A program made the translations under genes and the position numbers. The notes under the pieces are model-generated. The model had not been told where the DNA came from. It made no database searches and saw only the letters and a list, made by a program, of their open reading frames with translations. 60,000 nt of DNA from Lineus longissimus (Eukaryota; Nemertea; Pilidiophora; Heteronemertea; Lineidae). Numbering within the stretch: the first letter of the stretch is position 1; each line of letters begins with the position of its first letter. The stretch covers positions 17,858,349-17,918,348 of the forward strand of contig NC_088318.1 of assembly GCF_910592395.1 (NCBI RefSeq), in the 5' to 3' direction. Below are positions 1 through 11,941 of this stretch, piece by piece.

Positions 1-1933
1 GGCCGCCTAATTTCAATATAACTGTGGGGACAGCATACCTCACCGGCACCTGTACAACCATGTTATATTATGTTAAGCTGTACCAATAGGCAAAAGTATT
101 AATGGGTTTTGCCCCAGGCAATGTCTTTATCTTCATGAAAAGATTCTAAGTTTCCTCTTTTTTAATGTGCTACATGTAGATGCATGTGGGGATGAGCTAG
201 CGTTTTCTGCAGGTCACCGAGGTGGTGAAGCTTTATTATATGTTGTTGCTGTTGTTGTCGTCAGAGATATGATTGATTCCCCTGGAGGCCTAAGATGGGA
301 AAAATACGTAAAATGTATTTATCGTCTTGGATCCTTTTTAGGTATGTGCATATTGCCCATGAGTTTGCCGCCAACCGTGATTACTTCCTGAATAGATAAA
401 CCGTTCTTCATAAAGTTACTTCTGTGAAATGTACTTGAGGCGATGTCTTGTTTTATCATTGTCAAATAGCTGAAACTTCTTTAAGTCATCCGAACGTTCT
501 CATCCCCTTTTTATATGTCATGGCTTGGTGCCTTATTAAAGCATAATGCGTTGCATTTCGTTTGCAGCGAAAGCATTAAGAGATTACCTGGCCGCATCAA
601 TTAGGACATATCGCTCCCATGCAGAACTGGAAATCATTTAGTGCGTGCAGTAGGCCCTGGGAGATGCCCATCCCGTACATGTCTTAAGTATTATTGGATG
701 ACAATGTTTTGAGGTGAAATTCGCACTTATTGTTTCTATTTGTTATTATTTACTAGTAAAAGAAAGCTAATGATGAAGTTCTTAACACTAGATAAACATG
801 CCTTTATTAGCTGGGCTCAGTGTCCAAGAAGAAAGCTATTGCTTAACAACAACAAAAATATCAGTGAGGATAAAACTGCCAAATACTTATTTCGCTGCTA
901 CTACAACGATCGTTCTTCACAAAATCTATTGAACATGTTGAAGAACCTGTCAATGGCGAAGCTAAAGTGAACAAGGGCCCCTGTAAGAAATGGAGTTCCC
1001 GTGTTGGGCCTGTCCGGCCAGAGGTAGAGAGTTAAACGATGAAACCTGTGCTGCATGTGCCACGGGAAGAGTTGCCCAACGTTTGCACCGGCATTAGAAA
1101 AGAGTATAATGAAATTGGTTGTTTTTCTCAATTCAGCTCCAATGAAAGCAAGACGAGGCGATTCAATGGTGGTTATTTCAACAGATTTTCAACGATGTCA
1201 GCTCTAGAGCTTATCTTGTCTAACCATCGTTAACAGTGAATGGGTGTATTCACTATGAAATTGTATAACTGGCGGAGTTAGAATACTGCTTGATGTCAAA
1301 GACACGCCGCTGCCATCCTCGTCTTGATTTAACCTTTTGGCCCACAAAAGAAAGGGAAAGATTTATGGATGCCTGGATAGATTCCTGAGGGCCATTTGCC
1401 TGTTCAGGGACAAAATAGCATAGCGGGGAGCCAGCTTTGTGAGAGAGCGGTATCTGCTTTGAGTCGGGGCGATCACGGTGACAGAAGCTTACATCAGGCT
1501 TGCATTCGTCGTCGACTGGGGAGGTTTTTTGCATAGTCGTTCACTTCTCATTGTTTCCTCAGCAGCATCCTGATGAATTTCCAATTCATCATAACAGGTT
1601 TCTTTTTTCTTCGATTAGCTTCTTCTCGTTATCGCCAAATAGTTTTAAAGTTGTTATTTATCAAATTTCACTTTCATGTGATGCATGGGAATTAAGTTAA
1701 ACTGCCGATGATTTTCCCATTATCAGTTAATTATAATCAGTTTCTCATTCGGAGATTATTGGTTTTTAATTGAAAAACACTTAAAATCCTTAATGAGGTT
1801 TTCACAATCAGGTAAGTGACATTACAACAGCCAAAATAGTTATGAAGTGCCGACAAATGAACCGGGTAATGTTCAGTTCCTTATTGGGTAAATGCGTTGG
1901 GCTCAGTACAACTTGCACGGTCTCCGATCACAA

Positions 1934-2106
1934 ACAAAATTATTATATAAGTACGCGATATCGCTCATGCATAACTAATTTTGGTTGTCGTATTCGCAGT
2001 TAATCTGGCAAATGGAAGGGGTGGCGGGTGATTACATACTCTGTCACCCCTGTTGCCTGCCTGAGCAACTGTAAAAGTAATCACCACGATTGGTTAGTTA
2101 TACATG
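1934..2106 (-). mobile_element. MITE-like repeat, family 2, copy A (one end lost)
   Basis: The sequence aligns, in reverse orientation, with the copy at 26207-26415. Shared landmarks are an end with acaaaattatt, then cgcgat and cgctcatgcataa, a central ggcaaatggaagg followed by a G-rich run, and aaaagtaatcaccacgatt. The copy at 26207 has both inverted ends; here only one end is clear, so this copy is truncated or diverged at its right side. No coding capacity is seen. It is likely a non-autonomous DNA transposon; the superfamily cannot be told from the sequence. Confidence 0.7.
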
Positions 2107-2385
2107 GGTGAAATCGGGTACGAATAAAAAAGTCTTTGATCGGAGACCGCGGCTTGGTCGAAACTGAGAGTGACCTTCGTGGAATCTAACATGTCCAAGG
2201 GCTTGGCTGTTATCTTCTGATATGGATACTACATTCGCCGCCAATGTCCTGTTTGTAAATCCAACATGTAGGCCTAGACGTATCACCAGGGAGGAGAATG
2301 GAATTGTCGATTCGGTAAAAACCGAATGTGCCAATCTAAACCGGAAAAACCATAAACTATTGAAGCTTTTACTTTCACCCTTTTG

Positions 2386-2445
2386 ATCGCTTTTTTGTTT
2401 TTGTTTTTGTTTTTGTTTTGTTTTTTTGTTTTTTGATTCGTTCTC
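2386..2445. repeat. Low-complexity (TTTTTG)n tract
   Basis: Runs of five to seven T separated by single G, about 60 bases long. It is simple sequence, possibly the tail of a degraded retroposon, but no body is recognisable beside it. Confidence 0.85.
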
Positions 2446-3580
2446 TGTGTATGATTTTTATTGCATATTTGTGTTGTCTGCTCCTTATTTGGAGGGTTTT
2501 TTTACAATAAATTAAATTAAATTAAATTCGAACAACTTTAGTCAAGAGCAGTTAAGCACAAGTAATTTCTGTCGGGAATGATACTATTGGGTTTATCCAG
2601 ACTTGTTGAAGAATGTTTGTTTATCAAAATTTAAAAATCTACAAGAAGGCAGGGCCTCTGAGAATATTAGAAGAACTTGGCAGTCAACGAATTGAGATAT
2701 TCAATACTAAGAGTGTGACGTTTTTCAAGCACACCCGATATAGATGAGAATACATATCGTTCATCAAATAACATTTTAGAACTGCTTTATGATTTTCTGG
2801 GTGACATTCCAAACTTGGGGCATTTTAATGATTTATAGGCAGGCTTTCGTGTGCCTTTAGTCATTGGCATGTTTTGCATCATTATCATTAGATCTGCTGG
2901 TTCGCATGAACGCATGCCAGGGTTGTTCTCGTGTAGGCAAACCTAAGGCCATTGCTATTTCTAAGCTTGTGTTGACGCTTGGGGAGAGCAGTAAGAATAG
3001 GCACGTAGCAATGGCATCGGTGTTTTATGATGTGAATACAGTGGAACCCCGGTCGGCGACCACCCCGGTAACGCGACCACTGCTTCAGCATCCTTGTCTT
3101 GTCACGGTACTCATTGCGCTTGCGTAACCGGATACAAAATCGGGAAAGTTTGTTCCATCTTCTGCCGATCGTGGCGCTGTTTCGAAGTCCTCAAAGGACT
3201 ATCGGAAACGAGCCGTAAAAAGGTTAATAGCTCCACAAAATTATTGCTTTGAGCTAAATATTTAGGTGAGCTATTCAGCACGAAGAATTCCATTCTAGAT
3301 TTGCCACGTCGCAGTGCCAGAAATACCAACCTAATGTATAATGGCTCCGGGGCTGTATGCATATTTAGAGAATCAGGTTTGGCCTTTGGCTATAGCATGA
3401 TGCAAGTTTAACTAATGATACTATTGACGTATTATTCCTGGGCGTAATATGCGTATGCAAGATCTGTTTTAGCATCGAGCAGTGAAAAATATCAAATTGG
3501 GATCTTGAACATCTTGAAGGGATCCAAAAGTTACTGCAAGAAAAGCTGATATATTTATATACGGCTGATATTTCACTTTG

Positions 3581-3800
3581 GGCCGCGATTATATAGAGTT
3601 CACGTTTCCACATGTAACGTGTCACTGTTCACTTTTCATGCGTGACATGAAGAGCGAACAAGTCATTTCCAAAGAGCGGGCTACATACGATTCACGATGT
3701 CACTTTTCACCCCCACGTCGTGTTTTCAAGCCTAAGTCAGTTTATATAACTCGTGACCAGTTAATCATGACAAGTGACAACGTGAATCCTATATGACCCC
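3581..3800 (+). mobile_element. Palindromic MITE, family 1, copy 1
   Basis: About 220 bp starting ggccgcgattatatagagtt and ending with cgtgaatcctatatgacccc; the last part is an imperfect inverted copy of the start (about 30 bp). Two further copies lie at 11749-11941 and 20874-21087. Internal landmarks shared by all three are the cacgttacatgt/acatgtaacgtg stretch, gacatgaag with gcgaacaagtcatttcc (gttcgttc in the inverted copy), gagcgggctacatacgattc and a tcacttttcac core. There is no coding capacity. The inverted ends and several dispersed copies fit a non-autonomous DNA transposon; target-site duplications are not clear enough to name the superfamily. Confidence 0.85.
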
Positions 3801-6800
3801 AACCTAAGAATCCCCGCGTCTATAGAAGCTTACACGTGTGTCACAGGGACTTCCGTTGGTACTTTCGTTTATCACGAGGCTAATATAGGCAAGTGCAAAA
3901 CTATTGGCATAGCATCCAACTTTCCCAGATAGAACAGATGAAGGTTTCAGCCCTTTTCTCTGGTTTTCCTAAAACCCGAATCATGGTACTACTGCCAACG
4001 AAACAATGATAGCTGTAGGCGAAATAGGTATTGAAAGTGATGCATAGTATCCAATGTGCAAATGGATAATTGAAATCACACACTGACTGTGTCTCTATTT
4101 AAGTTTGCCTTTTTAGTTGACGCTGTTTACCGTTGATACTTGGTCCTGAGGCTATGAATACAACGCTCTAGGGCGTGGTGTCTGTTTAATACCTTAGCTA
4201 TTCTCCACAGATTCGTTCCGGGGCTGCGTATTGCTGGCAAATCAAGGAGCCTCCTCCTTAACAATGCACCTTTTTAAACATTCCCAAATCTATGAAATGC
4301 CTTTATTCGTATTGTTATGTGTTTTATCACCATGGTATTAGGTTCAACAGTTTATGATGACGCCGGTTGCCCTGTTCCTTCCACCACCTAACAGATGCCA
4401 AAATGTAGGTGTAATTAAGTTACCGAGTTCAATTCGCTTGAAACATTGCGACATTGAAAAGTGAAGAAAAAATCAATATGAATAAGGGTTTCAACAGGTA
4501 AAACCGCTCTTTTAGTGAAGGCGGCATCCCTTTTCTTAATCTACATCTGCTTTGTAAATCCTAACCTTGAAAAATGAGTGTCTGCCCTTTTAGTTTAACA
4601 ATAAGGACTGTGTGAATCTCGTGTCATCACTTGTCACACAGATGTATAGATGCGTGCTTGTAACTTGTAACTTAGTCATTTGGTAGTTTGAAGAAAAAAG
4701 GATAAACGCTTTTCCTTTATGACGCATTTCTTTACCACAAACGATCAAGTCTGATTGCTGACGATGCTATACTGGAACGCTGATTCAATATAAAATATAA
4801 ATAACTACATCGTATTTTATAGGTGATATGAGGAGGCTATTTTTAGTTTGGGTGGGATCTCAGCACGTGGTTGTGTGTGTCATCATCACCCGTTCTGACG
4901 TGCCTTAGGTATAGACGATCAGGCCACAGTGCCTGGTTTGATCACATCTTTGATCTGGCAACTACAAAGAGTTTTTTGCGAACATTTCCAGAGGTTTTTA
5001 TTGACCATTTAAGTGGTTATAGAGAGCGGGGTATGAAACGAAAATGGGTTCAGCTCAAGATCATGAATGCAGTTTAACCGATTTAGTCTGGAGATGAACA
5101 GTGCTCATCGAAAATTTGGAGGTTTGTCATAAACCATCTAAATTATAGTCACTGATTGATGAAAAGTCCTCATTCTCTGGAGATACGTAACTAATAAAAA
5201 TCATTTCTACTACAGGGGTACAACAATGCATTTACTGTGAATTAATGGAATTTGCTGTTTATTGAAACTTTATGCTGAAAAAATGGTTGGAGGCTTGTCG
5301 ATTAAAAAATTCTCTTGGCATGTTTAGAGTCCCTGGTCTCAGTCTACAGAGTTGAAGTATACGCTATCAGTTGTTGATATTTACGCGGCTATTCGTATTA
5401 CTGCAGAGCGTGCTAGGGGCACACCCAAAGGCTATTGATAACTTCCTGGCCTATTGGTAAACATTGATAAAGAGTTCTATGAAAATGCCAGAATATTCTT
5501 CCTGTGGTTTTCCGATTTGATATGATCTGCGTCATAATCTCGTTTTCGGACTGTGTCTGATGAATGCGATGTCATTTAGGTCTCACTGGAAAAATATAGT
5601 TCTTCAGACGCGGACTGTTTCCATGGATGTGAATGGGCCTACCCTTTCACAAATATTATTATTTACCTTCACGCCAAGGTCTTACACTAGTTCCGTGTGC
5701 AAAGTATGATAGCAAGCTTTGGTTATTTCATAAGCTTAGGGCATCTTTAGCCAATTTCAACGGGTCAAGAGCGATTTGAATGACGACGAGAGGGATCCAT
5801 TCCATCACATGAATATTTAGCCACCTCCCCGATATGGAGCCAAATGCCTAACTGCATATATGAATGGCCATTAACATAGTCTAATCTATTGTGTTAGCAA
5901 CCTTATAGGGCACCCTTCGGCAAATAAGAAGCCAGATAGCTTCCTGAAACTTCCCGAAGCCTGCTAATTTCACTTACTAAAGTCGGGCCCCTCTGAAATT
6001 ATAGGGTATTAACTTAATGAAAGGCACTGTTGATTGCCGCTATCCCTAGGAGAATCAGATGTACAAGATGATCGTCTCCTCCGGCCTCCTTTGTCCAATG
6101 CGTCTACCCCTGGGACTCCCCTTGGCGATGCTCTAACGAAAGAAGCTAATCTTATTTTGTTAACCTTTAATGTATAAAGAACGAAAAGGGCAAGCGCGGC
6201 AACTCACCTCATTGCAAAGTAGTTCCCACCGGGGTGGGGTCTTTGTGACACAGGGCCTACAACCAGTATAAAGTACGGACTCTCAACGCCCAGTTAGTAC
6301 ATGTAACAAAAAGATATCCCGCTCCATACGCAGTGATGACCTTCTGCAAGAAATGACCCTGCCTGGTACCACTCGCTTTCCTGTGAGATATCGTGATATT
6401 TGGATGGTCGAACGCTCCGGCCAGCAATGACAAACGTCTTAATCAACTACTCACCAAAACACACCGGGCCCATATTCATGTATTTTGTAAATTTTGCAAT
6501 TTCACGATTAAAAATAGCTAGTTACCTCTGTGAAGCATTCGAAGAGACGACGGATTAAGCCCTACTTGTTTTGCGATTGATAAAGGCGACGAGTAATGTT
6601 GTTGGACTTTCACACAGCCAGCCTAAACTGGTTGGGGTTAATGTGAGACTACCCCGGGTTAGCCACGCTCCCAGAGGACAGTTCATTAATATTGCTTAGT
6701 ATTTGCTCAGAGAGTTTGCCTGCCTGCCCTCCGGTCCGACTGCAAAGTAATTTGGCCCCAGATCGTCTCCACCCTCTGGTCAGGTCGTGGACGAACGTAT

Positions 6801-7284
6801 TCCACCCCAAGCTCTAATAAATAATTCCCATATCTTTGTCACTTGGGCAGATAGCGTATTGGGCCTTAGGGCTAGGCTGAAAAAAGCCGGCGTCTGTTTT
6901 CCGAAATGAGATGACGCGAGGGCATAGCCCCACGCTGCACCGAAGGCCAGGGGTGATCTTCTCTCCGTCTTTTAAATTAAAAAGGCCCTGGGATGAGATA
7001 GTTAAGCGGTATTTCATTTAGAATTTATTATTTCAAAGCCCTAGGCGAAACTGAGCAACGGTATTGTTTTTACAGCTGCGAGGCGGATATTGGGCATGTT
7101 GGAAATTCAGATTAAGGCGACGAAATTTCTTCAAATCTTGGGTAACGTTGTGACACCTCGTTACATATTCGTCACTATTCTCCATCTGAAGGCTTGACTC
7201 TGTGACCCAATGTGCAGTGGCCTCGTGAAAAAGACTACGACAACTACATGAGGATCTTCTTGAAGGTCACAGTGGTCTTCCATG
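3801..7284. other. Non-coding stretch, no recognisable gene
   Basis: No exon or RNA gene is supported. Open frames are below about 70 codons, match nothing I know and lack conserved neighbours. Confidence 0.6.
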
Positions 7285-7545
7285 GTTGGGATTGTTAAGC
7301 AAACCAGCATGTCATCAGCAAAAATGTGGATTTGAGATTATTTCTTCTGTGATGTCGTTGATATAGCAGAGAAATAGGATGTGACCAAGTCTGGTTCCCT
7401 GTGGCACTCCAGACTTGGCCTTTGCAGCCTTTTCAATTTGAAAGGAAACTCCGTTCCGAAGGTGGTCTTTGATCAATTCTGTTGAGATTGGAACACTTCG
7501 AATGAATGGAAGGTCAAATGTTGAACCTGTGTGGTAATACATACA
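7285..7545 (-). pseudogene. Non-LTR retrotransposon reverse transcriptase relic
   Basis: Read on the minus strand this encodes SGVPQGTRLGHILFLCYIND, the hallmark central block of non-LTR (LINE) reverse transcriptases, followed by IFADDMLVC, which carries the catalytic A/FxDD signature. The two blocks are in different frames: the first frame hits a stop just after NPHFC, and ADD continues after a frameshift near 7325. Upstream residues (LIKDHLRNGVSFQI) fit the segment that usually precedes the block. I could not follow convincing thumb, endonuclease or RNase H regions to either side, so this is a short, dead fragment. Clade (jockey, CR1 or RTE-like) is undetermined. Confidence 0.85.
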
Positions 7546-8884
7546 TCGATAGCAACATTGATGGTTTCAAGATGGATGACACTAAGTGAACTCTGGTACC
7601 TCAACCTTATAATCGAGGTAAGGGGTGCGAATGGAGTAGCTAGCTTTAGGTTCTTGTTTACCAATTGCTTAAGCATTTCCACTCTTCCTTCGTCTCGGCA
7701 CGCCCTCGTCCCCAATAAATGCTGCTCGCCATCCGCCTGGGAAATTTCTTTTACGAGCACACCTAATATTAAATAGCTACGGAGAGAAGTAGTGCAAAGA
7801 AGGTAGGCTAATATACATTAAGATAAATGGTGCTTGCTGTGCCTTGTTTCCTTTCCCTAAGCTAGCGGCAACATTATCTAAGCACTCCGCAGAGGGTGAT
7901 GCTGTTTAAATGGCTTTGCCGCTGTATGACTGTATAACACCTTGGTAAAAGAAGGTGAATACCAGCTCCCATGCACCCGGGCCAATGACTTTTTCTCCCC
8001 AGCATTGTCTTGGTCTTTTGGATGCTCCGCATTCTCGTTACCATTCTCGACTTGTCACCACAGTTAAAAGTTCTCATAGGCTTTCAGAAGTTATGCTGTT
8101 CTAGCTTAGGCCTGCAGGTCAGTTCGACTAGTGCCCGTCTACACAATCTATATACCATACGCACAGATAGCAAAAGAAGCAATATTTTCCATCAACAAAG
8201 GCGCTTTCATTCCCGTTTAGCTTAATACCTCCCAGTTTACAGTAAACGTTGATTAAAAATGTTGTCAATCCTAGGCCTATTTCTCTTTTATAATGTTTTT
8301 GCACCTTGGGCAATAACTTGAAGACTACAAGTAGTGATGTTTGCTTGCAGATGTCTTGGCTTGCTCGTCCCCTTGTATCTCTGTACATATCTTTCTCTCT
8401 CATCAATGACTTGCTGTAATGTACAGCCTTGGGCCTCGCGGTCTCCTGCGGGCGCCGCGTATGCCATGTATGTATATCCTACAGTGGTTTTTATGATGAC
8501 TTGGTTCTATACAGCTAATGCCAAAGCATATCTCTTTGGTATTGTATCGCTTCTTTGCTTCGCAGTGCTACAGGCTATGATATGAAATGGTAGTTGGAAT
8601 AAAGAGAAGGAAGGGAGTTGTGGAAGACATTCAGGCCATTTACATGAAAAAATGTGGCTTTTCCTGGGGTTGTTGACTTGACTCTTTGGGTTAGATTCGT
8701 TGAGGGAAAGGTCTTGTTGGAGGGAATGCTATCACATTCACCGTGGCGATATTACCACCACCCATACCCGCCGTGAAGTTGGAAAGGTTGCAATTCGGCG
8801 AGGCAATCGTTGTTAACACCTGCAGACTCTCAAAATTATGGATGAAAATTACAACACAACACGATGTCTAGAAGACACTTGTTC
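7546..8884. other. Non-coding stretch, possibly more retrotransposon debris
   Basis: The minus-strand open frame at 7473-7760 overlaps the reverse transcriptase relic and could be degraded upstream LINE sequence, but shows no motif I recognise. The remainder has no supported feature. Confidence 0.5.
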
Positions 8885-9079
8885 GGTGATCCGATTAATG
8901 AGCGTTGATTTGAGGCGTTGAAGAGCAAAATCTCTTGTTTACCGACCGTATGTTTCATAATATTGGCTAGGAGGCAAGTGCTCATCTCGAATATGGAGTA
9001 TTTTCTTTTAAAACAGGAGTTTTAATGAAGCTACAGTTCTGGAAACGCCTCAGATCAGCGCTCGTTTAATCGGATCACC
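8885..9079. repeat. Inverted repeat (foldback), about 35-bp arms
   Basis: The left arm starts at 8885 with ggtgatccgattaatgagcg, then ttgatttgaggcgtt. The right arm (about 9043-9079) is its inverted copy, aaacgcctcag..gcgctcgtttaatcggatcacc, with a few mismatches and one indel. The arms enclose about 120 bp. It may be a single MITE copy, a foldback element or a cruciform-forming element upstream of the KCTD gene; no other copy is visible in the window. Confidence 0.8.
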
Positions 9080-11748
9080 AAATGCAAGATAGTGTTATCT
9101 CGCTTATTTTTTCATACAAATTCGTATTCAGACAGTTATAGGGCCTACTAGTTTATTGCGGAATGAATTATTTAAATTGAAATAGCTACGCCACAGCAGC
9201 AGTTTATCAAATATCATACTGCCATCGCTTAATGTGTTTCGGGGCCGAATTTTATGCGGGAAGTTTAAGGACACATAGAACCCGGGATGCTTAGAACACA
9301 CCTCAATCATTGATACACTTTCACAAGCGCCCATCTCCAGATCGATCTTCTGCTCATCCATGAGGTGGCTCCCTCCTATTTGGAGCTGATTAACAGTCAA
9401 TGACAGTAGGTTTTAATTGATTACATTGCCGCCATTGAAGACATGTGTTGTGGTTGCTAACCTGAGTAATCAATAACCTCAGACACTGGCTAGGGTTGCA
9501 ATGGTAAAGCTTGCAGAATCGATGGTTCTGCGCACGAGGAGGTCACGGAAAGATTCCCTATTTCGTTTTACCTAAATCGCGAGAAGGAGGTCCCCGCGAA
9601 TATTTTGACTCTCTGATTTCTTGACAAGTACGAAGACTGGAATAATTCGTGATTTTAAACGATGCAAAGCTTTTTCAGATACACCATGATTGCATGCTTG
9701 TTTCAAGAAAAAAGGTCCTACAGGAATTCTGTTCTGGTGTTATTACTTCAATGAAGGTTTTCCTCTTCGTTTTCCAAGTGAGCTATTTCGGCCGTGAAAA
9801 GGTTTGACTTATATGCACGAGAACAGTTGACTTGTTCGGCCGTTCCTCACAGACTTACCATGGACGCTAGCTTCCTGCTCTTACCAAGTTCAAAATGGAG
9901 CCCTCCGTTTTCGGTCCATCAAAGGATTCTGCCATCATTTCTCTTTCCATATCTCTTGAGCGATCACGCTGAAGATCAAGATTCCCAGCTGGCTGGACAC
10001 TGCTCGCCATCACTGGTCACCCCATCTGTCCACAGACATGACCATCAGTAACGCTTTATCCCTGCTCACCCTCCTTGATAATCAGCATTCTAATTAAGAC
10101 CGGACATTCAGCCAAAGGTGCCAAACATTAGCAGGCCGCCGTGGGATGTGTGACACAGCTCCTACCTGAAGTACAGTCGCTCACTTTGATCTCAATCCGG
10201 GTACTTGCGCCGCGAGCCAGCCTGCGCTGTTCCGTAGGAATTTGCGTCTTTTGTTGGTAATTCATGTGTAAAACAGCTCGGAGCTAACTTGAAAAACTAC
10301 CATATATTCAGTTGGATATGTGACTGGCGAAAGAAAGGACTTCAGTCGATGTATGCAGTGATCTGGGCTCGGGGACATTACCGTTTGCATGGGCGTGCAG
10401 GATACCTCGTCGTATTATGAGACTAATCGTGATCGCGGAGCGCTAGGGAGAGGCTCGGGAATGCCACGGAGCCTGTGAGTCTTCGAAGAGCTACATCAGG
10501 ATTAAGCAAAGTGTGAATTAGTTTCGAGGAAGGCCTGTTTGGCCACTTGTGCCGTGTGATCATCACTAAGAATTAATGGGAATCGGTCCAGAAGGTAGGA
10601 AAGCTTTCATTTTGGTGTATCACTTTGGACATATGACTTGTTACGCCTGAATGGAGATCGTTTTGCGCATGTGTAGATTTAATTGGTAAATTTGAGATGG
10701 GTGTATGCTACAATGGTGTCCATGTACGCCGAGACGATTTTGACAAATAGTAAAGATCAAGCTGTCCTCACAGAGAACTGTTTCCTTTCTGTGTTGGCCT
10801 ATCGTTTGGGGTTTTCTCCTCTGAATTTCAATTTTTTATTTTTTATCACAATCTAAAGTTTGCCACGACTTCATGCCCAAATTATCACAAATTGGTTTCT
10901 GGACCTCATGCTATGAGAAGTACCATGAGAAGTCGTTGTTTTCGTCCACGAAATCTCTGGCTTTGGGATGTCCCAGGTGCCCGAACAGCATATTCAGCCA
11001 ATTTTGAGGGATGCAACTTAAATTTCACTTGAGTTTTGGAGACGCTACATGACGGTTCTTTTAGGTAAAGATAGATCAAATTAGGCTGAAAAAGTCGTGA
11101 TTATTCAAAATATCTAGTTCTCAAATAAAAAGGATGATTCGTCACCAACGTTCTACTTCCAATATGTCAAATAGCAGACGCAATACGACTCTTTCAAATT
11201 TCCCCCGTATTTCCTTAAATGCTGAGCTGAATCGACGAACGAATGGATTTGTTGACCAAGGAGCTAAAACACGCGGTGCATGGACACACTCCTCTCAATG
11301 TCCTCCTTCATTTTGTGCCACCTCTTTATAAGTTCAAATTAATCGCCTATGACACGTTTCCTTGTCACATCAACCTCATGTTAATTGTGACTGAAATTGT
11401 TATTACAATTGATCAATTGGTACTTAAAGAGTGATTCATATTAAAATATGATAGAACAAGTGCTTCGACCGTGTTATGATTTGATCTTGATGGCACGATT
11501 AATATGCCATGATTAATTGGCGATGTTCAAAGAGGGGACTTGACATGAAGCGTCCTTCATGACTGGCTGAAGACAAGTTCAAGCGAAAGCCATTGCTTTC
11601 TATTACATAATGCGAGATACACGTATGTGAATATGATGGTGTGGTGGACCCGCTGAGAGATCTTCTCAACTCTCGTGACAACAGTATTCAATCTTCGATA
11701 ACAAATGTTAGCTAGTCTTCTTGTTAAGACATGTCGAGTGTATTGTAA
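9080..11748. other. Non-coding stretch, no recognisable gene
   Basis: No exon, RNA gene or repeat family could be supported. Frames are short and unconvincing. Confidence 0.55.
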
Positions 11749-11941
11749 GGCCGCGATTATATATAGTTCACGTTTTCACATGTAACGTGTCACTGTTTAC
11801 TTTTCATGTGTGACATGAAGAACGAACAAGTCATTTCCAAAGAGCGGGCTACATACGATTCACGAGGTCACTTTTCACCCTCACGTCGTGTTTACAAGCC
11901 TAAGTCAGTTGACGAGTGACGAGTGAAACGTGAACAGCCTT
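11749..11941 (+). mobile_element. Palindromic MITE, family 1, copy 2 (shortened)
   Basis: Begins ggccgcgattatatatagtt and follows copy 1 (3581-3800) closely through the region ending cctaagtcagtt. It then jumps to a shortened far end, gacgagtgacgagtgaaacg tgaacagcc, so part of the right inverted terminus is missing. Bases flanking the ends read TAAGG on the left and CCTTA on the right, so the terminus itself may begin TAAGGC. Confidence 0.85.

Larger units (their letters stand above)
1..3580. other. Non-coding stretch, no recognisable gene
   Basis: I find no exon here that I can tie to a known protein. Open frames are short, overlap on both strands and lack splice-supported neighbours. The stretch holds a low-complexity T/G run near 2386-2445, a short AAATT tandem run near 2510-2528, a partial MITE copy at 1934-2106, and a phrase around 3038-3082 (gtggaaccccggtcggcgac and following) that resembles transposon-end sequence common in invertebrate genomes. 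I have no second copy in the window to confirm that last one. Confidence 0.6.
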
